In this document: one piece after another, positions 26,016 through 35,606 of the stretch
Numbering within the stretch: position 1 is the stretch's first letter
Layout: the number at the start of each line of letters is the position of its first letter
Source of the DNA: Paenibacillus sp. FSL R7-0345
GTDB taxonomy: Bacteria > Bacillota > Bacilli > Paenibacillales > Paenibacillaceae
Assembly: GCF_038595055.1 (NCBI RefSeq)
Contig: NZ_CP152002.1
Coordinates: forward strand, 2,338,501 to 2,402,500
DNA: 64,000 nt
Reading direction: 5' to 3'
Position numbers and translations under genes: made by a program
The notes under the pieces: generated by a model
Seen by the model: only the letters and a program-made list of their open reading frames with translations
What the model was told of the DNA's origin: nothing
Databases searched by the model: none

Positions 26016-28025
26016 ATGAATATCAATGATCATATTTTGCTATGGAATCACGTGTTTGTCAGAATAATAGATGTCCGCCACATGGTCGTAGCACCGGGGG
26101 AGGAGCTGCAGCCTTACCGTCTGCCGTCCAGTGCATTCCTCTATGTTGTGCGCGGCGAAGGCGACGTGTATCTGGACCACAGCAGGCACAGGGTAGAGCG
26201 GTTTCATGTGCTGCATGGGGGAAAAGGCACCAGACTGCAGATTCTCCAGGAAAGCGGGCTTGAGTATTATCTGCTTTTGTACCGGGCTACACCGGGTTCC
26301 GTGAATCTGAGAGAGATTGTCAGGCTGATGGAGCAGGATAATCCTTTTCTCGACCAGTATGCCTTTGTCCCGCATAATCCCTTGACATTATATAAAAAGG
26401 TTGAACTGCTGGAGCGGGAGTGGGGACACGGCTCAGGACTGGGGAAGCTGCACGTACGGGCGCTGTTCTACCAGTTCGTATATGAGCTGCTGAGCCAGCT
26501 GTACAGCCAGAATGTTCATGCGCAGAAGCCGGATCTTGTCATGCAGGCAGTGGACTATATCCGTGAGCACTATAGCTCAGCGGTCACACTGCAGCAGATT
26601 TCGGGGGAGCTGGACTGCAGCGCGGGCCATCTGTCCCGGCTGTTCAAGAACAGGATGGACACAAGTCCGATTCATTATCTGGGACAGGTGAGGGTGGAGC
26701 GGGCGATGGAGCTGCTGCTGCAGACGGACGCTACCTTACAGGAGATTGCCGAGAACGTAGGATACCCGGATGCCCATTCATTAAGCCGGAGCTTTAAAAA
26801 ATATAAGGGGCTTTCCCCCATCCGCTTAAAAAAAGAGCTGCATAACCGCAAGATCAGTCAGGATATGCCCTTCCCGATGCTAAAATCTGCCGTTCAGCAG
26901 AGCCTGCTGTCAGGTTATAGTGATATTGAGAATCAATTTCACTACAGACCGAAAGGGGATCTATTCATGCAAGGAAGATTCAATCTCACCGCAATGACTC
27001 TGGTATTATGCTTGTCGCTGTTACTGACTGCTTGTTCGGGAGCAGCGGGTACCAATGCCAATACAAATGCTGCCGGTGCTGGCAGTGCCGCCAACTCCGC
27101 CAATGCAGCGGCAGAGACCGCGGCTCCTGCGTCAGCGAAGCCAACAGAACAGGCTGCTGCAGCGCAGACAACAAGAACAGTAACCACATTAATGGGGGAT
27201 GTGGAGGTGCCTGCGAACCCGCAGCGTGTAGCTTCGGACCAGTATATGGGCCAGCTGCTGAAGCTGGGTATTATTCCGGTCGGTGTCCGCAGCTTTATGC
27301 TTAACGAAAGCTGGATTGCAGATTCTGGTATATCACCCGATACGATTGCCGGTATTGAGGATCTCGGCGGCTTTCCGATGAATCTGGAGAAGCTGGCCTA
27401 TCTGGAGCCTGATCTGATTATCGGATCGATTGAGAAGAATATTGAGGATTACAAGAAAATCGGCGCAACCGTCTTCCTGCCGTACTGGGAAGGTGAATCC
27501 ACGGCAGGACCACTGGATAAATTCCGCAGAATCAGCGAAATTTTCGGCAAGGAAGAGGTGGCAGAAGCTTGGATTTCCGAATATGAAGCCAAGGTGACAG
27601 AGGCCCGCAAGCAGATTGAAGGGATCGTCAAGGAAGGCGAAACGGTATCCAGTGTGCAGGTTGCCAACAACACCCTTTATGTGCTCGCAGCGTCCGGCGG
27701 CAATTACGGCAGCTCCACGATTTATCAGATGCTAAAGCTTCCGCCGACAGACAAAGCGCTGAATATGAAGGAAGGCTTTGAGAATATCTCGCTTGAAGTG
27801 CTTCCGGAGTATATAGGCGATCACGTATTTGTATACGGCTCCGGGGATGAAGGTGCTGCGGAAATTCTGAACAGCAGCATCTGGAAGGGGCTTCCGGCTG
27901 TAAAGAAAGGGCAAGTTTATCTGTATGGCTCATTTGGAAGTGAAGGCGATGAATTTGTTATGGAGGACCCTTATTCCCTGGAGCTGCAGCTGGATTCAAT
28001 AGTTAAAGTAATGATGGGCGAATAG
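26016..28025 (+). CDS. AraC-family regulator fused to a siderophore-binding lipoprotein
   Basis: This 669-residue single frame has three parts. Residues about 1-170 are a cupin-type AraC sensor domain. Residues about 174-275 hold two AraC helix-turn-helix motifs (LQQISGELDCSAGHLSRLF and LQEIAENVGYPDAHSLSRSF). From residue 318 an internal lipoprotein signal peptide begins with lipobox LTAC (Cys340), an Ala-rich linker, and a FepB/FhuD-type siderophore-binding domain to the end. An ATG at 26967 (residue 318) has AAAGGGG with ideal 8-base spacing, so the lipoprotein could also be made alone. Bacillus Btr joins AraC and binding domains but without a signal peptide. The start could be the ATG at 25983; the one at 26016 has AGG-rich upstream sequence. 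Confidence 0.88.
   Translation: MNINDHILLWNHVFVRIIDVRHMVVAPGEELQPYRLPSSAFLYVVRGEGDVYLDHSRHRVERFHVLHGGKGTRLQILQESGLEYYLLLYRATPGSVNLREIVRLMEQDNPFLDQYAFVPHNPLTLYKKVELLEREWGHGSGLGKLHVRALFYQFVYELLSQLYSQNVHAQKPDLVMQAVDYIREHYSSAVTLQQISGELDCSAGHLSRLFKNRMDTSPIHYLGQVRVERAMELLLQTDATLQEIAENVGYPDAHSLSRSFKKYKGLSPIRLKKELHNRKISQDMPFPMLKSAVQQSLLSGYSDIENQFHYRPKGDLFMQGRFNLTAMTLVLCLSLLLTACSGAAGTNANTNAAGAGSAANSANAAAETAAPASAKPTEQAAAAQTTRTVTTLMGDVEVPANPQRVASDQYMGQLLKLGIIPVGVRSFMLNESWIADSGISPDTIAGIEDLGGFPMNLEKLAYLEPDLIIGSIEKNIEDYKKIGATVFLPYWEGESTAGPLDKFRRISEIFGKEEVAEAWISEYEAKVTEARKQIEGIVKEGETVSSVQVANNTLYVLAASGGNYGSSTIYQMLKLPPTDKALNMKEGFENISLEVLPEYIGDHVFVYGSGDEGAAEILNSSIWKGLPAVKKGQVYLYGSFGSEGDEFVMEDPYSLELQLDSIVKVMMGE
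26952..26969 (+). promoter_or_regulatory. Internal ribosome-binding site and ATG for the lipoprotein half
   Basis: AAAGGGG at 26952-26958 lies eight bases before the in-frame ATG at 26967. That ATG opens a complete lipoprotein signal peptide (MQGRFNLTAM to LTAC). The site decides whether the binding protein is made separately from the AraC half. Translation from it is inferred. Confidence 0.65.
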
Positions 28026-28122
28026 AAGGCTGTAAAGTTTATTTATAGTAAAATTGGGTATTTATAGAATTTGGTATTTCACCTACAATAAGGTTATAAA
28101 GAGTTGTAGGGAGGTTTCAGAT

Positions 28123-29019
28123 TTGAATTATCATTATAGGGCTTATGAACGTACAGATATGCTGAAGGTCCGCCAGTTCCTGTCCGATGCTTACAGCAGA
28201 TTTAAACGGCCAAACAGCTGGCTGATTGCCCGCTGGGAATTTGAGATTTTTTTCTTTCAGCTGAGGGCGGACACGCTGCATGAATGGGAACGAAACATCG
28301 GGCTATGGGAGGATGAGTCCGGCAGGCTTGCAGCCGTTGTCAGCAAAGACGGCGACTTCTACTTTCAGCTGGATTCGGATCATCCGCCGGACAGCCTTAC
28401 CGGAGAAATGTTCGAATACATAGAGAAGAGGACCAGCCGGGAGCCTGCGGAGTATTGCAAGCTGGCCATTCCGAAATTCATGAGCAGCCTGGAAAGGCTG
28501 GCAGTGAGCCGGGGATATGAGCTGCTGCCGGATGAACACGACAGTTCGATCTCCATTACGCTCGACAAGGAATTTCCGGTGCCGCTGCCCGAAGGCTTCA
28601 GGCTGTGCAGCGGCACTGAGGTTTCTGACAAGGCCAAGGCTGAGGGCCATATTATGGCGTTTAATTATCCGGGGACGAAGGGGGCTGAACGGATGCTGCA
28701 GTTTTACGGCGGTATCCGTGAGGCACCGGGTTACTGTCCCGAGCTTGATCTGTCACTGCTTAATGAGCAGGGGGAGGTCGTAGCATTCTGTAATGTTTTT
28801 GTGGATGAAGCTAACCGGATTGGGATGCTTGAACCGGTAGGAACGCATCCTGCATACAGAAACCGCGGGCTCGGCAGGGCCGTAATCTATGAGGGGCTGA
28901 ACAGGCTGCGCTCAAAAGGAATGGTGAAAGCCTTTACCGGTCCCAACCAGCCATTCTACGAACGGATCGGCTTCGTTCCGGAGGTTGAGCTGGGCGTGTG
29001 GCGCAAAAAAATAATCTGA
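28123..29019 (+). CDS. GNAT-family N-acetyltransferase
   Basis: This 298-residue protein has a C-terminal GNAT domain: MLEPVGTHPAYRNRGLGRAVIYEGLNRLRSKGM contains the acetyl-CoA-binding RxxGLGR loop, and FYERIGFVPEVELGVW is the typical last strand. The N-terminal half (YRAYERTDMLKVRQFLSDAY onward) looks like a second, degenerate GNAT fold, so this is a tandem GNAT-type enzyme. The frame is open from 28054, but the TTG at 28123 has AGGGAGG eight bases upstream and starts the globular part. A perfect 11-bp terminator stem follows. The acceptor substrate is unknown. Confidence 0.87.
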   Translation: MNYHYRAYERTDMLKVRQFLSDAYSRFKRPNSWLIARWEFEIFFFQLRADTLHEWERNIGLWEDESGRLAAVVSKDGDFYFQLDSDHPPDSLTGEMFEYIEKRTSREPAEYCKLAIPKFMSSLERLAVSRGYELLPDEHDSSISITLDKEFPVPLPEGFRLCSGTEVSDKAKAEGHIMAFNYPGTKGAERMLQFYGGIREAPGYCPELDLSLLNEQGEVVAFCNVFVDEANRIGMLEPVGTHPAYRNRGLGRAVIYEGLNRLRSKGMVKAFTGPNQPFYERIGFVPEVELGVWRKKII

Positions 29020-29024
29020 TGGCT

Positions 29025-29059
29025 AAGCCAGGCTCTGAACTCCGGAGCCTGGCTTGTTT
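29025..29059. terminator. Terminator between convergent GNAT and AraC genes
   Basis: A perfect 11-bp stem AAGCCAGGCTC (29025-29035) pairs with 29045-29055 and is followed by TGTTT. Confidence 0.82.
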
Positions 29060-29118
29060 ATGTCTAAAACCGGTTGTGCGGGATGCTGCCCCGTAACACA
29101 TTTTTCCGGCACCTCTAT

Positions 29119-30009
29119 TCACAGCCCCGCAATCGGAAAATACAAATCACACTCGCAGTAATGTCTGTTGCCCTTGGCATAATTCACAGACTCATAGCTG
29201 AATTTCTCCTCCAGCTCAAACTGCACGGTCGGCATCCAGATTTCGAAGATATACCTCCAGATTTCACTCAGGGACTCTGCGGAGATTTCTTCCGGCCGGT
29301 GTAGGCCGATATAGGTGAACACCCCGTATTTATGCGGCTTGGTATGCCGGACATTCATATCCGGCGGGATGATGCTGCTGTGACTGATCTGCAGGGACGG
29401 CTGGTAAAAGGTCAGTCCCCGGAACGGCTCGGGGACAGCCGTGAATCCGATAAAGACATCCTTTTGTAACGGATTCAGAATCCGCATGCGGTCGAGGGTA
29501 AAGAAATCAACGCCAAGCCTGGCGGCATCCACGGAGTCGGCGCTGCGTCCGTTCTTTAATGTATATTCCGGACCGGCAATCGAAAAGGAAGGGACCACGC
29601 TAATGGAGCGGAAGAAGACCAGCCCATCGCCGGCGCGGCTCATAAAGTCGGCATTGAACCGGTCGAGGATACTTAGCTGTGACGGGGATTTGCGCCATTT
29701 TGCCGGAGTTAGGCCGTACTCTTCCTTAAAGCTGCGGTTATAGGTCCGCTCACAGCTGAAGCCGTATTTATCCGCAATAAAATCAATGCTGGTCTGCTGG
29801 GTCAGCAGATCTCCGAGTGAGCTGGCAATCCGCCTTCTCCGCACATATTCCATCAGCCCGGTTGCCGTGGCACCCTTCCAGATCCGCAGCAGATGAAACT
29901 TGGAGACGTTAACATGCTCTGAAATATCGTCAAGGCACAGCGGTTCGAGCAGATGCTCTTCAATAAAATCTGTAGTCCGGTTAATGGTTTCCAGCAAGTA
30001 ATGATCCAT
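29119..30009 (-). CDS. AraC-family regulator with GyrI-like effector domain
   Basis: This 296-residue protein has an N-terminal pair of AraC helix-turn-helix motifs (residues about 8-105: LDDISEHVNVSKFHLLRIWK and IDFIADKYGFSCERTYNRSFKEEYGLTPAKWR), followed by a C-terminal small-molecule-binding domain of the GyrI/Rob type (VVPSFSIAGPEYT, then FIGFTAVPEPFRGLTFYQPS and HKYGVFTYIGLHRPEEI). Such regulators respond to amphipathic compounds and drugs in relatives; the ligand here is unknown. AGGAGG precedes the ATG by six bases. It lies divergent to the nucleotidyltransferase-UvrA operon, a possible target. Confidence 0.9.
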   Translation of the reverse strand: MDHYLLETINRTTDFIEEHLLEPLCLDDISEHVNVSKFHLLRIWKGATATGLMEYVRRRRIASSLGDLLTQQTSIDFIADKYGFSCERTYNRSFKEEYGLTPAKWRKSPSQLSILDRFNADFMSRAGDGLVFFRSISVVPSFSIAGPEYTLKNGRSADSVDAARLGVDFFTLDRMRILNPLQKDVFIGFTAVPEPFRGLTFYQPSLQISHSSIIPPDMNVRHTKPHKYGVFTYIGLHRPEEISAESLSEIWRYIFEIWMPTVQFELEEKFSYESVNYAKGNRHYCECDLYFPIAGL

Positions 30010-30143
30010 GCGTTCCTCCTGTACTTCGCAATTAGTGTCCGGTTTGGCAAATGGATGAGGTGTATAATTCTACCATAGGCTGCTGAAAGGGCAAGCGATT
30101 TCAGTCATAGGATGAGCTGGAGTTAATAGAAGGAGGAACAGAC

Positions 30144-31058
30144 ATGGAGGAGAACGGGCTTCGGGAGCTGCAGAAGCGTTACAGGGCTGCAACGGACAGC
30201 TTTGTGGAACGGGTGAAGAAGGATGCTAATGTTATTGCGGTCATTGTGTGCGGAAGTCTGGCTTACGATACGGTCTGGGAGAAAAGCGACATCGACATGA
30301 CCCTGATCATCCGCGATCAGACCCTGCAGCAGACATCATACTGCCTTGACGAGGATGGAATCATCATTAACGTGCAGCTGTTTGAGCGGAGCAGCTTTAA
30401 GCGGGGCATGGACCGGCTGCTCGGCGGCTCAATGCCGCAATCGTATTTTGCCAAGGGGCAGATGGTTTACAGCTCGGACGAGAGCCTGTATGACTATTTC
30501 GATGAGCTGAGGAGGATGGGCAGCCAGGATATTGCGCGGTCGCTGCTGTGGAGAGCCTGTGAGCTGATTGATATCTACCACAAATGCCAGAAATGGCTGA
30601 CGGTGCGTAAGGACGCGAGATATACCCAGTTTTTTCTCTTGAAGGCTGCCGATCTGATCGCCGGTATGGAGCTGTGCGCGCAAGGTGAGCCGCCGACCCG
30701 CGAAGCAGTTTTGAGCATGCTGGAGCGGTCGCCGGAGCAGATGGCCCCCTTTTACCAGAATCCGTTGTCCGGGCAGTTAAGCGAAGCTGAGCTCTGGAGC
30801 TCCATCCGGGAGATTGAGCAGGTGCTGGACCGCCATCTGGAGGCCATGAGCCGTCCAGTGCTTGATTTTATGGGGGATCAGTCGCTTAAGACGATGACCA
30901 TGCTGACCAGGCATTTTCATATGGAAGGGCATTTTCTGATCAATATCCTGGAGTATATGGCCGAAAAGGGGATCATCGAGAAGGTATCCCAGACGATCCG
31001 TCTTACAGCAAAAAGCAAACCGGCGGCTGAGGAAATCGGATTTCTATACATACCTTAA
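30144..31058 (+). CDS. Nucleotidyltransferase-domain protein
   Basis: This 304-residue protein has an N-terminal pol-beta-type nucleotidyltransferase core: VIVCGSLAYDTVWEKSDIDMTLI carries the GS motif (G37, S38) and metal-binding DxD (D49, D51). The C-terminal helical domain (LLWRACELIDIYHKCQKWL onward) is of the kind that binds the acceptor in antibiotic nucleotidyltransferases, but no drug specificity can be claimed. GGAGGAACAGAC precedes the ATG. Its stop is 18 bp before the UvrA-like gene, so they form one operon, which may hint at a joint role in damage or toxin tolerance. Confidence 0.86.
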   Translation: MEENGLRELQKRYRAATDSFVERVKKDANVIAVIVCGSLAYDTVWEKSDIDMTLIIRDQTLQQTSYCLDEDGIIINVQLFERSSFKRGMDRLLGGSMPQSYFAKGQMVYSSDESLYDYFDELRRMGSQDIARSLLWRACELIDIYHKCQKWLTVRKDARYTQFFLLKAADLIAGMELCAQGEPPTREAVLSMLERSPEQMAPFYQNPLSGQLSEAELWSSIREIEQVLDRHLEAMSRPVLDFMGDQSLKTMTMLTRHFHMEGHFLINILEYMAEKGIIEKVSQTIRLTAKSKPAAEEIGFLYIP

Positions 31059-31076
31059 CGGGGGGAGAACGGGTAA

Positions 31077-33947
31077 ATGTCCATAAGAACGAGCATTGAA
31101 ATCTCAGGGGCGAAGCAGAACAATCTCAAGAATGTGTCGGTGGAAATTCCGCGCGATAAGCTGACGGTGATTACAGGGGTTTCGGGCTCCGGCAAATCCT
31201 CGCTGGCGTTCGATGTGATCTATGGGGAGGGGCAGCGGCGGTTTCTCGATTCCATCTCCAATTTTGCCAAAAGCCGGATCAGCCAGCTCAAAAAAGCCAA
31301 GGTGGATTATGTACGCGGCCTGTCGCCGGTGATTGCAATTGAGCAGAAAAAAGGCAACAATAACCCGCGCTCCACGGTCGGAACGGTTACGGATACCAAC
31401 GACTATCTCCGTCTGCTGTTCGCCACAGCGGGTACGGGACACTGTCCGGAATGCAGCAAGCCGATGCGCCAGCTGTCTGCTGCCCAGATTGCCGAGCACA
31501 TTACAGGCCTGCCGGAGGGGACAGTTATTGAGCTGCGGGCTCCTGTCTACAAAATCTACGGGGAGGACTACAGTTACACCTTCCAGCAGCTGCGCGAAAA
31601 GGGCTTCAAGCATCTGCTGATCGACGGGGAGCCGGTATCGCTGGGGGATGAGCTGGAGACGGATGAGAGTAAGTCCCATGTGATTGAGATTGTGATTGAC
31701 CGGATTACGCTGCGCCAGGATACCTATATTCAGCTTACGAAGTCGATTGAAGCGGCCATTCTGGCACTGGATGAGGATATTATGATCAAGGTGGAGGTGA
31801 TTGGCGGTGCGCCAGAGGATTTCTACGAGCATTTTGCCTGCCCGGAGCATCACTTTTTCCTGTGCGATATGCAGCCGTTCCACTTCTCTTTTAACACGCC
31901 GGCGAGCGCCTGCCATACCTGTCTCGGGGTGGGGATGTCTTATGTGGTGGAGCCGCATTTTCTGGTGGTCGCCCCGGAGAAGAGCATCAGCAAAGGTGCG
32001 CTTAAGAATACGGTTTTTAACACCTCAGGCAAGGACAGCTACCGCACGGTGATGATGTACAGCCTGTCCCAGAAATACAACTTCAGTCTGGAAACCCCGT
32101 TTCATGAGCTGCCAAAAGAAATTCACGAGCTACTCTTCTACGGAACCAGAGGCGAGCTTGTGCCGATGCTGCAGCCGCCGTTTTCCCAGAAGAAAAACTG
32201 GATGACCGGCCGGGACCGGGCGTTTGGCGGGTTTGTTCATGAAATGGAGAGCTGGTACAAGCATTATATCCGCAAGTCCTCCACAACAGAGGCGTTTGAG
32301 CCGACCTTCATCAAGGACTGTATGATTGAAAAGGTTTGCCCGGAATGCGGCGGCGCCCGGCTTAAGAAGCAACGGCTGCAGGTAACGGTCGGCGGCAAAA
32401 ACATCGATCAGCTCAGCCGGATGCAGCTGCAGGAGCTGCTGGCTTTTCTTACGGCGCTCACCTTTGAGCCGGAGGTGCGGGATGTGGCGGAGACCATCGT
32501 CCGCGAGCTGCATACGCGCATCAGCCTGCTGATCGAAATCGGCCTGCATTACATCAATCTGGGCAGACGCAGTGACAGTATCTCCGGCGGCGAGATGCAG
32601 CGGATCAAGATGTCCACCCAGATCAGCAGCGAGCTGATGGGCATGCTCTACATTATGGATGAGCCGAGCATCGGGCTGCATCCCCGTGATTCCGGCAGGG
32701 TCATTGAGACGATGAAAAAGCTGCGCGATCTTGGCAATACGGTAATCGTTGTGGAGCATGACCTCGAAACGATCGGCTGTGCCGATCATATTATTGAGAT
32801 TGGTCCGGGTCCGGGGATTCACGGCGGTAACATCGTTGCCAGCGGAACGCTTGAGGATATAAAGGGTGCAGCAGAATCTGTCACAGGCGGCTATTTGTCC
32901 GGCAGAACGGTTATTCCTGTACCTGAGCGGCGGCGCAATCTAGGGGACTTTTTTCTCTCTGTTCAAGGCGCGCGGGAGAACAATCTGAAGGATGTCGATC
33001 TGGATATTCCGCTGAATGTGTTCATCTGCATTACCGGTGTATCGGGTTCGGGCAAAAGCTCGCTGATCAACGAAATCCTGACCAAGCAGCTCAAAATCGA
33101 TAAGACAGGTGCACGAATCGTTGCCGGCAAGCACGACTATGTGTTCGGCGCAGACTTGGTGAACCATGTCATCAACATTGACCAGTCACCGATCGGGCGC
33201 AACAGCAAATCGAACCCGGCTACTTATATTGGACTGTACGATAAAATCCGCGATCTGTTCGCCTCGCAGCCGGAGGCCGTGGAGCGCGGCTATCAATCCA
33301 TCGATTTCAGCCTGACCCATGCGAACGGGACGCGCTGTGAGCACTGTGCAGGAGACGGGATCATCGTCACCAGCCTGCAGTTCATGGCTGACATCGAAAC
33401 AATCTGCCCGGTGTGCAAGGGCAACCGCTTTTCGGAGGAAGGGCAGGAGATCAAGATCCGGGGCAAATCGATCTCGGAGGTGCTGGAGATGACGGTGGAG
33501 GAGGCTGCTGAATTTTTTGCAGATCACAAGTACCTTAAGCATAAGCTGGGCATTATGAATGAGCTCGGACTGGGCTATCTGACGCTGGGCCAGAGCTCGA
33601 CCACCCTCTCCGGCGGGGAGGCGCAGCGGGTTAAGCTCTCGAATGAGCTGGCGAAGATCAAACGGGGTGCACACAACCTGTATATTCTCGATGAGCCGAC
33701 CACCGGCCTGCATCTGGCCGACATCCAGAAGCTGCTGCTGGCGCTGAACAAGCTGGTCGACGGCGGGCATTCGGTTATTGTCATTGAGCATCATCTGGAT
33801 GTGATCAAGTCCGCCGACTACATCATCGACATGGGTCCGGAGGGCGGTAACGGCGGCGGATTAGTGGTGGCAGAGGGTACCCCGGAGCAGGTCGCGAAGG
33901 TGGAGACGTCGCATACCGGGCGGTATTTGCGGAGTGTGCTGGGATAG
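31077..33947 (+). CDS. UvrA-like excinuclease ATPase (UvrA paralogue, class UvrA2)
   Basis: This 956-residue tandem ABC ATPase of the UvrA family has Walker A motifs (GVSGSGKSSL) at about residues 34 and 655, ABC signatures SGGEMQRIKM and LSGGEAQRVKL, and Walker B LYIMDEPSIGL and LYILDEPTTGL. Zinc-type clusters include CPECGGARL and CEHCAGDG...CPVC. The first zinc module reads CPEHH...CHTC where housekeeping UvrA has CPxC...CPxC, and the signature-region text (RRFLDSISNFAKSRISQL) differs from canonical RRYVESLSAYARQFL. It is thus a paralogue, like DrrC and other UvrA2 proteins linked to resistance against DNA-binding compounds, rather than the repair UvrA. GGGGGGAGAACGGG precedes the ATG. Confidence 0.9.
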   Translation: MSIRTSIEISGAKQNNLKNVSVEIPRDKLTVITGVSGSGKSSLAFDVIYGEGQRRFLDSISNFAKSRISQLKKAKVDYVRGLSPVIAIEQKKGNNNPRSTVGTVTDTNDYLRLLFATAGTGHCPECSKPMRQLSAAQIAEHITGLPEGTVIELRAPVYKIYGEDYSYTFQQLREKGFKHLLIDGEPVSLGDELETDESKSHVIEIVIDRITLRQDTYIQLTKSIEAAILALDEDIMIKVEVIGGAPEDFYEHFACPEHHFFLCDMQPFHFSFNTPASACHTCLGVGMSYVVEPHFLVVAPEKSISKGALKNTVFNTSGKDSYRTVMMYSLSQKYNFSLETPFHELPKEIHELLFYGTRGELVPMLQPPFSQKKNWMTGRDRAFGGFVHEMESWYKHYIRKSSTTEAFEPTFIKDCMIEKVCPECGGARLKKQRLQVTVGGKNIDQLSRMQLQELLAFLTALTFEPEVRDVAETIVRELHTRISLLIEIGLHYINLGRRSDSISGGEMQRIKMSTQISSELMGMLYIMDEPSIGLHPRDSGRVIETMKKLRDLGNTVIVVEHDLETIGCADHIIEIGPGPGIHGGNIVASGTLEDIKGAAESVTGGYLSGRTVIPVPERRRNLGDFFLSVQGARENNLKDVDLDIPLNVFICITGVSGSGKSSLINEILTKQLKIDKTGARIVAGKHDYVFGADLVNHVINIDQSPIGRNSKSNPATYIGLYDKIRDLFASQPEAVERGYQSIDFSLTHANGTRCEHCAGDGIIVTSLQFMADIETICPVCKGNRFSEEGQEIKIRGKSISEVLEMTVEEAAEFFADHKYLKHKLGIMNELGLGYLTLGQSSTTLSGGEAQRVKLSNELAKIKRGAHNLYILDEPTTGLHLADIQKLLLALNKLVDGGHSVIVIEHHLDVIKSADYIIDMGPEGGNGGGLVVAEGTPEQVAKVETSHTGRYLRSVLG

Positions 33948-34124
33948 TAAGACTGGTGTACCAAGCTGTGAGTAACTGAATAGGAGCTTTTAACATTTTG
34001 CTGTCAGAATTCCCCCACTTCTCTAAGTGGGGATGAATGTCAGCGGTCTTTCTCATTGACAACTATAACCCATAATATTACAATTAAACTATTCAGTCGT
34101 ATAAAAAAATGGGTTGTGATATCA

Positions 34125-34523
34125 GTGGAATTGGACACAAATAACCATTCAGTATTCTCCCTTAATTATCACCTTGTTCTAGTTGTAAAGTACCGTAGAA
34201 AAGTAATAGACGATGAAATATCTGAACGGTTAAAAGTGATATTTCAATCTATCCAGATGAATTACAATATTACTTTGCAGGAATGGAATCATGATAAGGA
34301 TCATGTTCACATTCTTATGAAAGCTCACCCCAATAGCGATATTTCCAAGTTTCTGAATGCTTACAAAAGCGCTTCCTCTCGACTAATTAAGAAAGAATTC
34401 CATATTATTCGTAAACAATTATGGAAAGAATATTTTTGGTCAAGAAGCTACTGCTTAATAACGACTGGCGGAGCACCGATTGATGTCATCAGAAAGTATA
34501 TTGAGTCACAAGGTCAGAAATGA
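34125..34523 (+). CDS. tnpA: IS200/IS605 transposase TnpA (Y1 HUH nuclease)
   Basis: This 132-residue HUH-superfamily transposase cuts and rejoins single DNA strands at the element's hairpin ends. It carries the HUH motif HVH at residues 60-62 (DHVHILM), the family opening NHSVFSLNYHLVLVVKYRRKVI, and the catalytic tyrosine Y125 in RKYIESQ. The length is normal and no lesion is seen. The frame extends upstream to 34056; a GTG at 34125 gives the usual family N-terminus, but its ribosome-binding site is weak and a GTG at 34116 is also possible. TnpB starts ten bases after its stop. Confidence 0.92.
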   Translation: MELDTNNHSVFSLNYHLVLVVKYRRKVIDDEISERLKVIFQSIQMNYNITLQEWNHDKDHVHILMKAHPNSDISKFLNAYKSASSRLIKKEFHIIRKQLWKEYFWSRSYCLITTGGAPIDVIRKYIESQGQK

Positions 34524-34532
34524 GGTGGGCAT

Positions 34533-35606
34533 GTGTTAAGAGCTTACAAATATCGAATCTATCCTACCCACGAACAAGAGCAGTACTTCGCTAACGTATT
34601 CGGATGCGTTCGCTTCATCTACAATAGAATGCTTGCAGATAAAATGGAGCATTACAAGCAGACGGAAACCATGCTTAAAAATACACCAGCCCAATACAAA
34701 AAGGATTTTGAATGGCTGAAAGAAGTAGATAGCCTTGCTTTAGCTAATGCCCAGCTTAACTTGGACAAGGCTTATAAGAACTTCTTCCGCAATAAGAAAG
34801 TGGGATTCCCTAAATTCAGGAGTAAGAAAACAAATAACCATAGCTTCACAACGAATAATCAAAATGGAACGATTGCGATTGAAAATGGAACCATCAAAAT
34901 TCCAAAACTGAAAACTAAAATAAAAATCAAGTTGCACCGTCAATTTGCGGGTCTTATTAAGTCGTGTACGATTTCCAAAACACCAACAGGAAAATATTAT
35001 GCTGCCTTATTGGTGGACACGGATATCCTCCCCTTGCTCAAATTAGATACTAAGATGGGTGTTGATCTTGGACTGAAAGACTTTGCGATTACTTCACATG
35101 GAGAATTCATACCTAATCCTAAATACTTGCGTAAGTCTGAAAAACGATTAGCCAAATTACAAAAGGACTTATCGCGCAAGAAGAAAGGGAGTCATAACCG
35201 ATATAAAGCCAGGTTGAAGGTCGCCAAGCTGCATGAAAAAATAGCGAATCAGCGTAAAGATTTTTTGCACAAACTGTCCACCCAAATGATCAACGATAAC
35301 CAAGTGATCGTGATGGAAGATTTGCGTGTAAAGAACATGATGCAAAATCACAAGTTGGCTAAAGCTATATCCGAAGTCTCATGGAGTATGTTCAGAGAAA
35401 TGCTCGCCTACAAAGCGACATGGTACAGTAGAGAGTTAATCATTGCTCCAAAAAACTTTGCAAGCAGTCAGCTATGTTCATGCTGCGGTTACAAAAATGC
35501 AGAGGTGAAGAATCTGAGTGTACGTCAATGGGCTTGTCCTGTATGCACTACACTACATGATAGAGATGTAAATGCAGCAAAAAACTTACTTAAATTAGCA
35601 ATGTAA
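34533..35606 (+). CDS. tnpB: TnpB RNA-guided endonuclease of the IS605 element
   Basis: This 357-residue TnpB is the RuvC-type nuclease related to Cas12 that uses a guide RNA from the element's right end to cut donor or target sites and favour element retention. All three RuvC acidic residues are present: D178 in [10 protein letters not shown]262 in [11 protein letters not shown] and D345 in [11 protein letters not shown]. The zinc ribbon CSCCGYKN...CPVC lies between the last two. The N-terminus [18 protein letters not shown] is typical, and the protein looks intact and active. It uses a GTG start with GAGGTGGG upstream. Confidence 0.93.
   Translation: MLRAYKYRIYPTHEQEQYFANVFGCVRFIYNRMLADKMEHYKQTETMLKNTPAQYKKDFEWLKEVDSLALANAQLNLDKAYKNFFRNKKVGFPKFRSKKTNNHSFTTNNQNGTIAIENGTIKIPKLKTKIKIKLHRQFAGLIKSCTISKTPTGKYYAALLVDTDILPLLKLDTKMGVDLGLKDFAITSHGEFIPNPKYLRKSEKRLAKLQKDLSRKKKGSHNRYKARLKVAKLHEKIANQRKDFLHKLSTQMINDNQVIVMEDLRVKNMMQNHKLAKAISEVSWSMFREMLAYKATWYSRELIIAPKNFASSQLCSCCGYKNAEVKNLSVRQWACPVCTTLHDRDVNAAKNLLKLAM

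Noticed and set aside
30144..31058. Naming the nucleotidyltransferase as a specific antibiotic resistance gene
   Set aside because: Only the general GS and DxD core is recognisable; the acceptor-binding half does not identify a drug.
31104..31958. 284-codon open frame on the minus strand opposite the UvrA-like gene
   Set aside because: The plus strand encodes conserved UvrA sequence through this part; the antisense frame has no motif.
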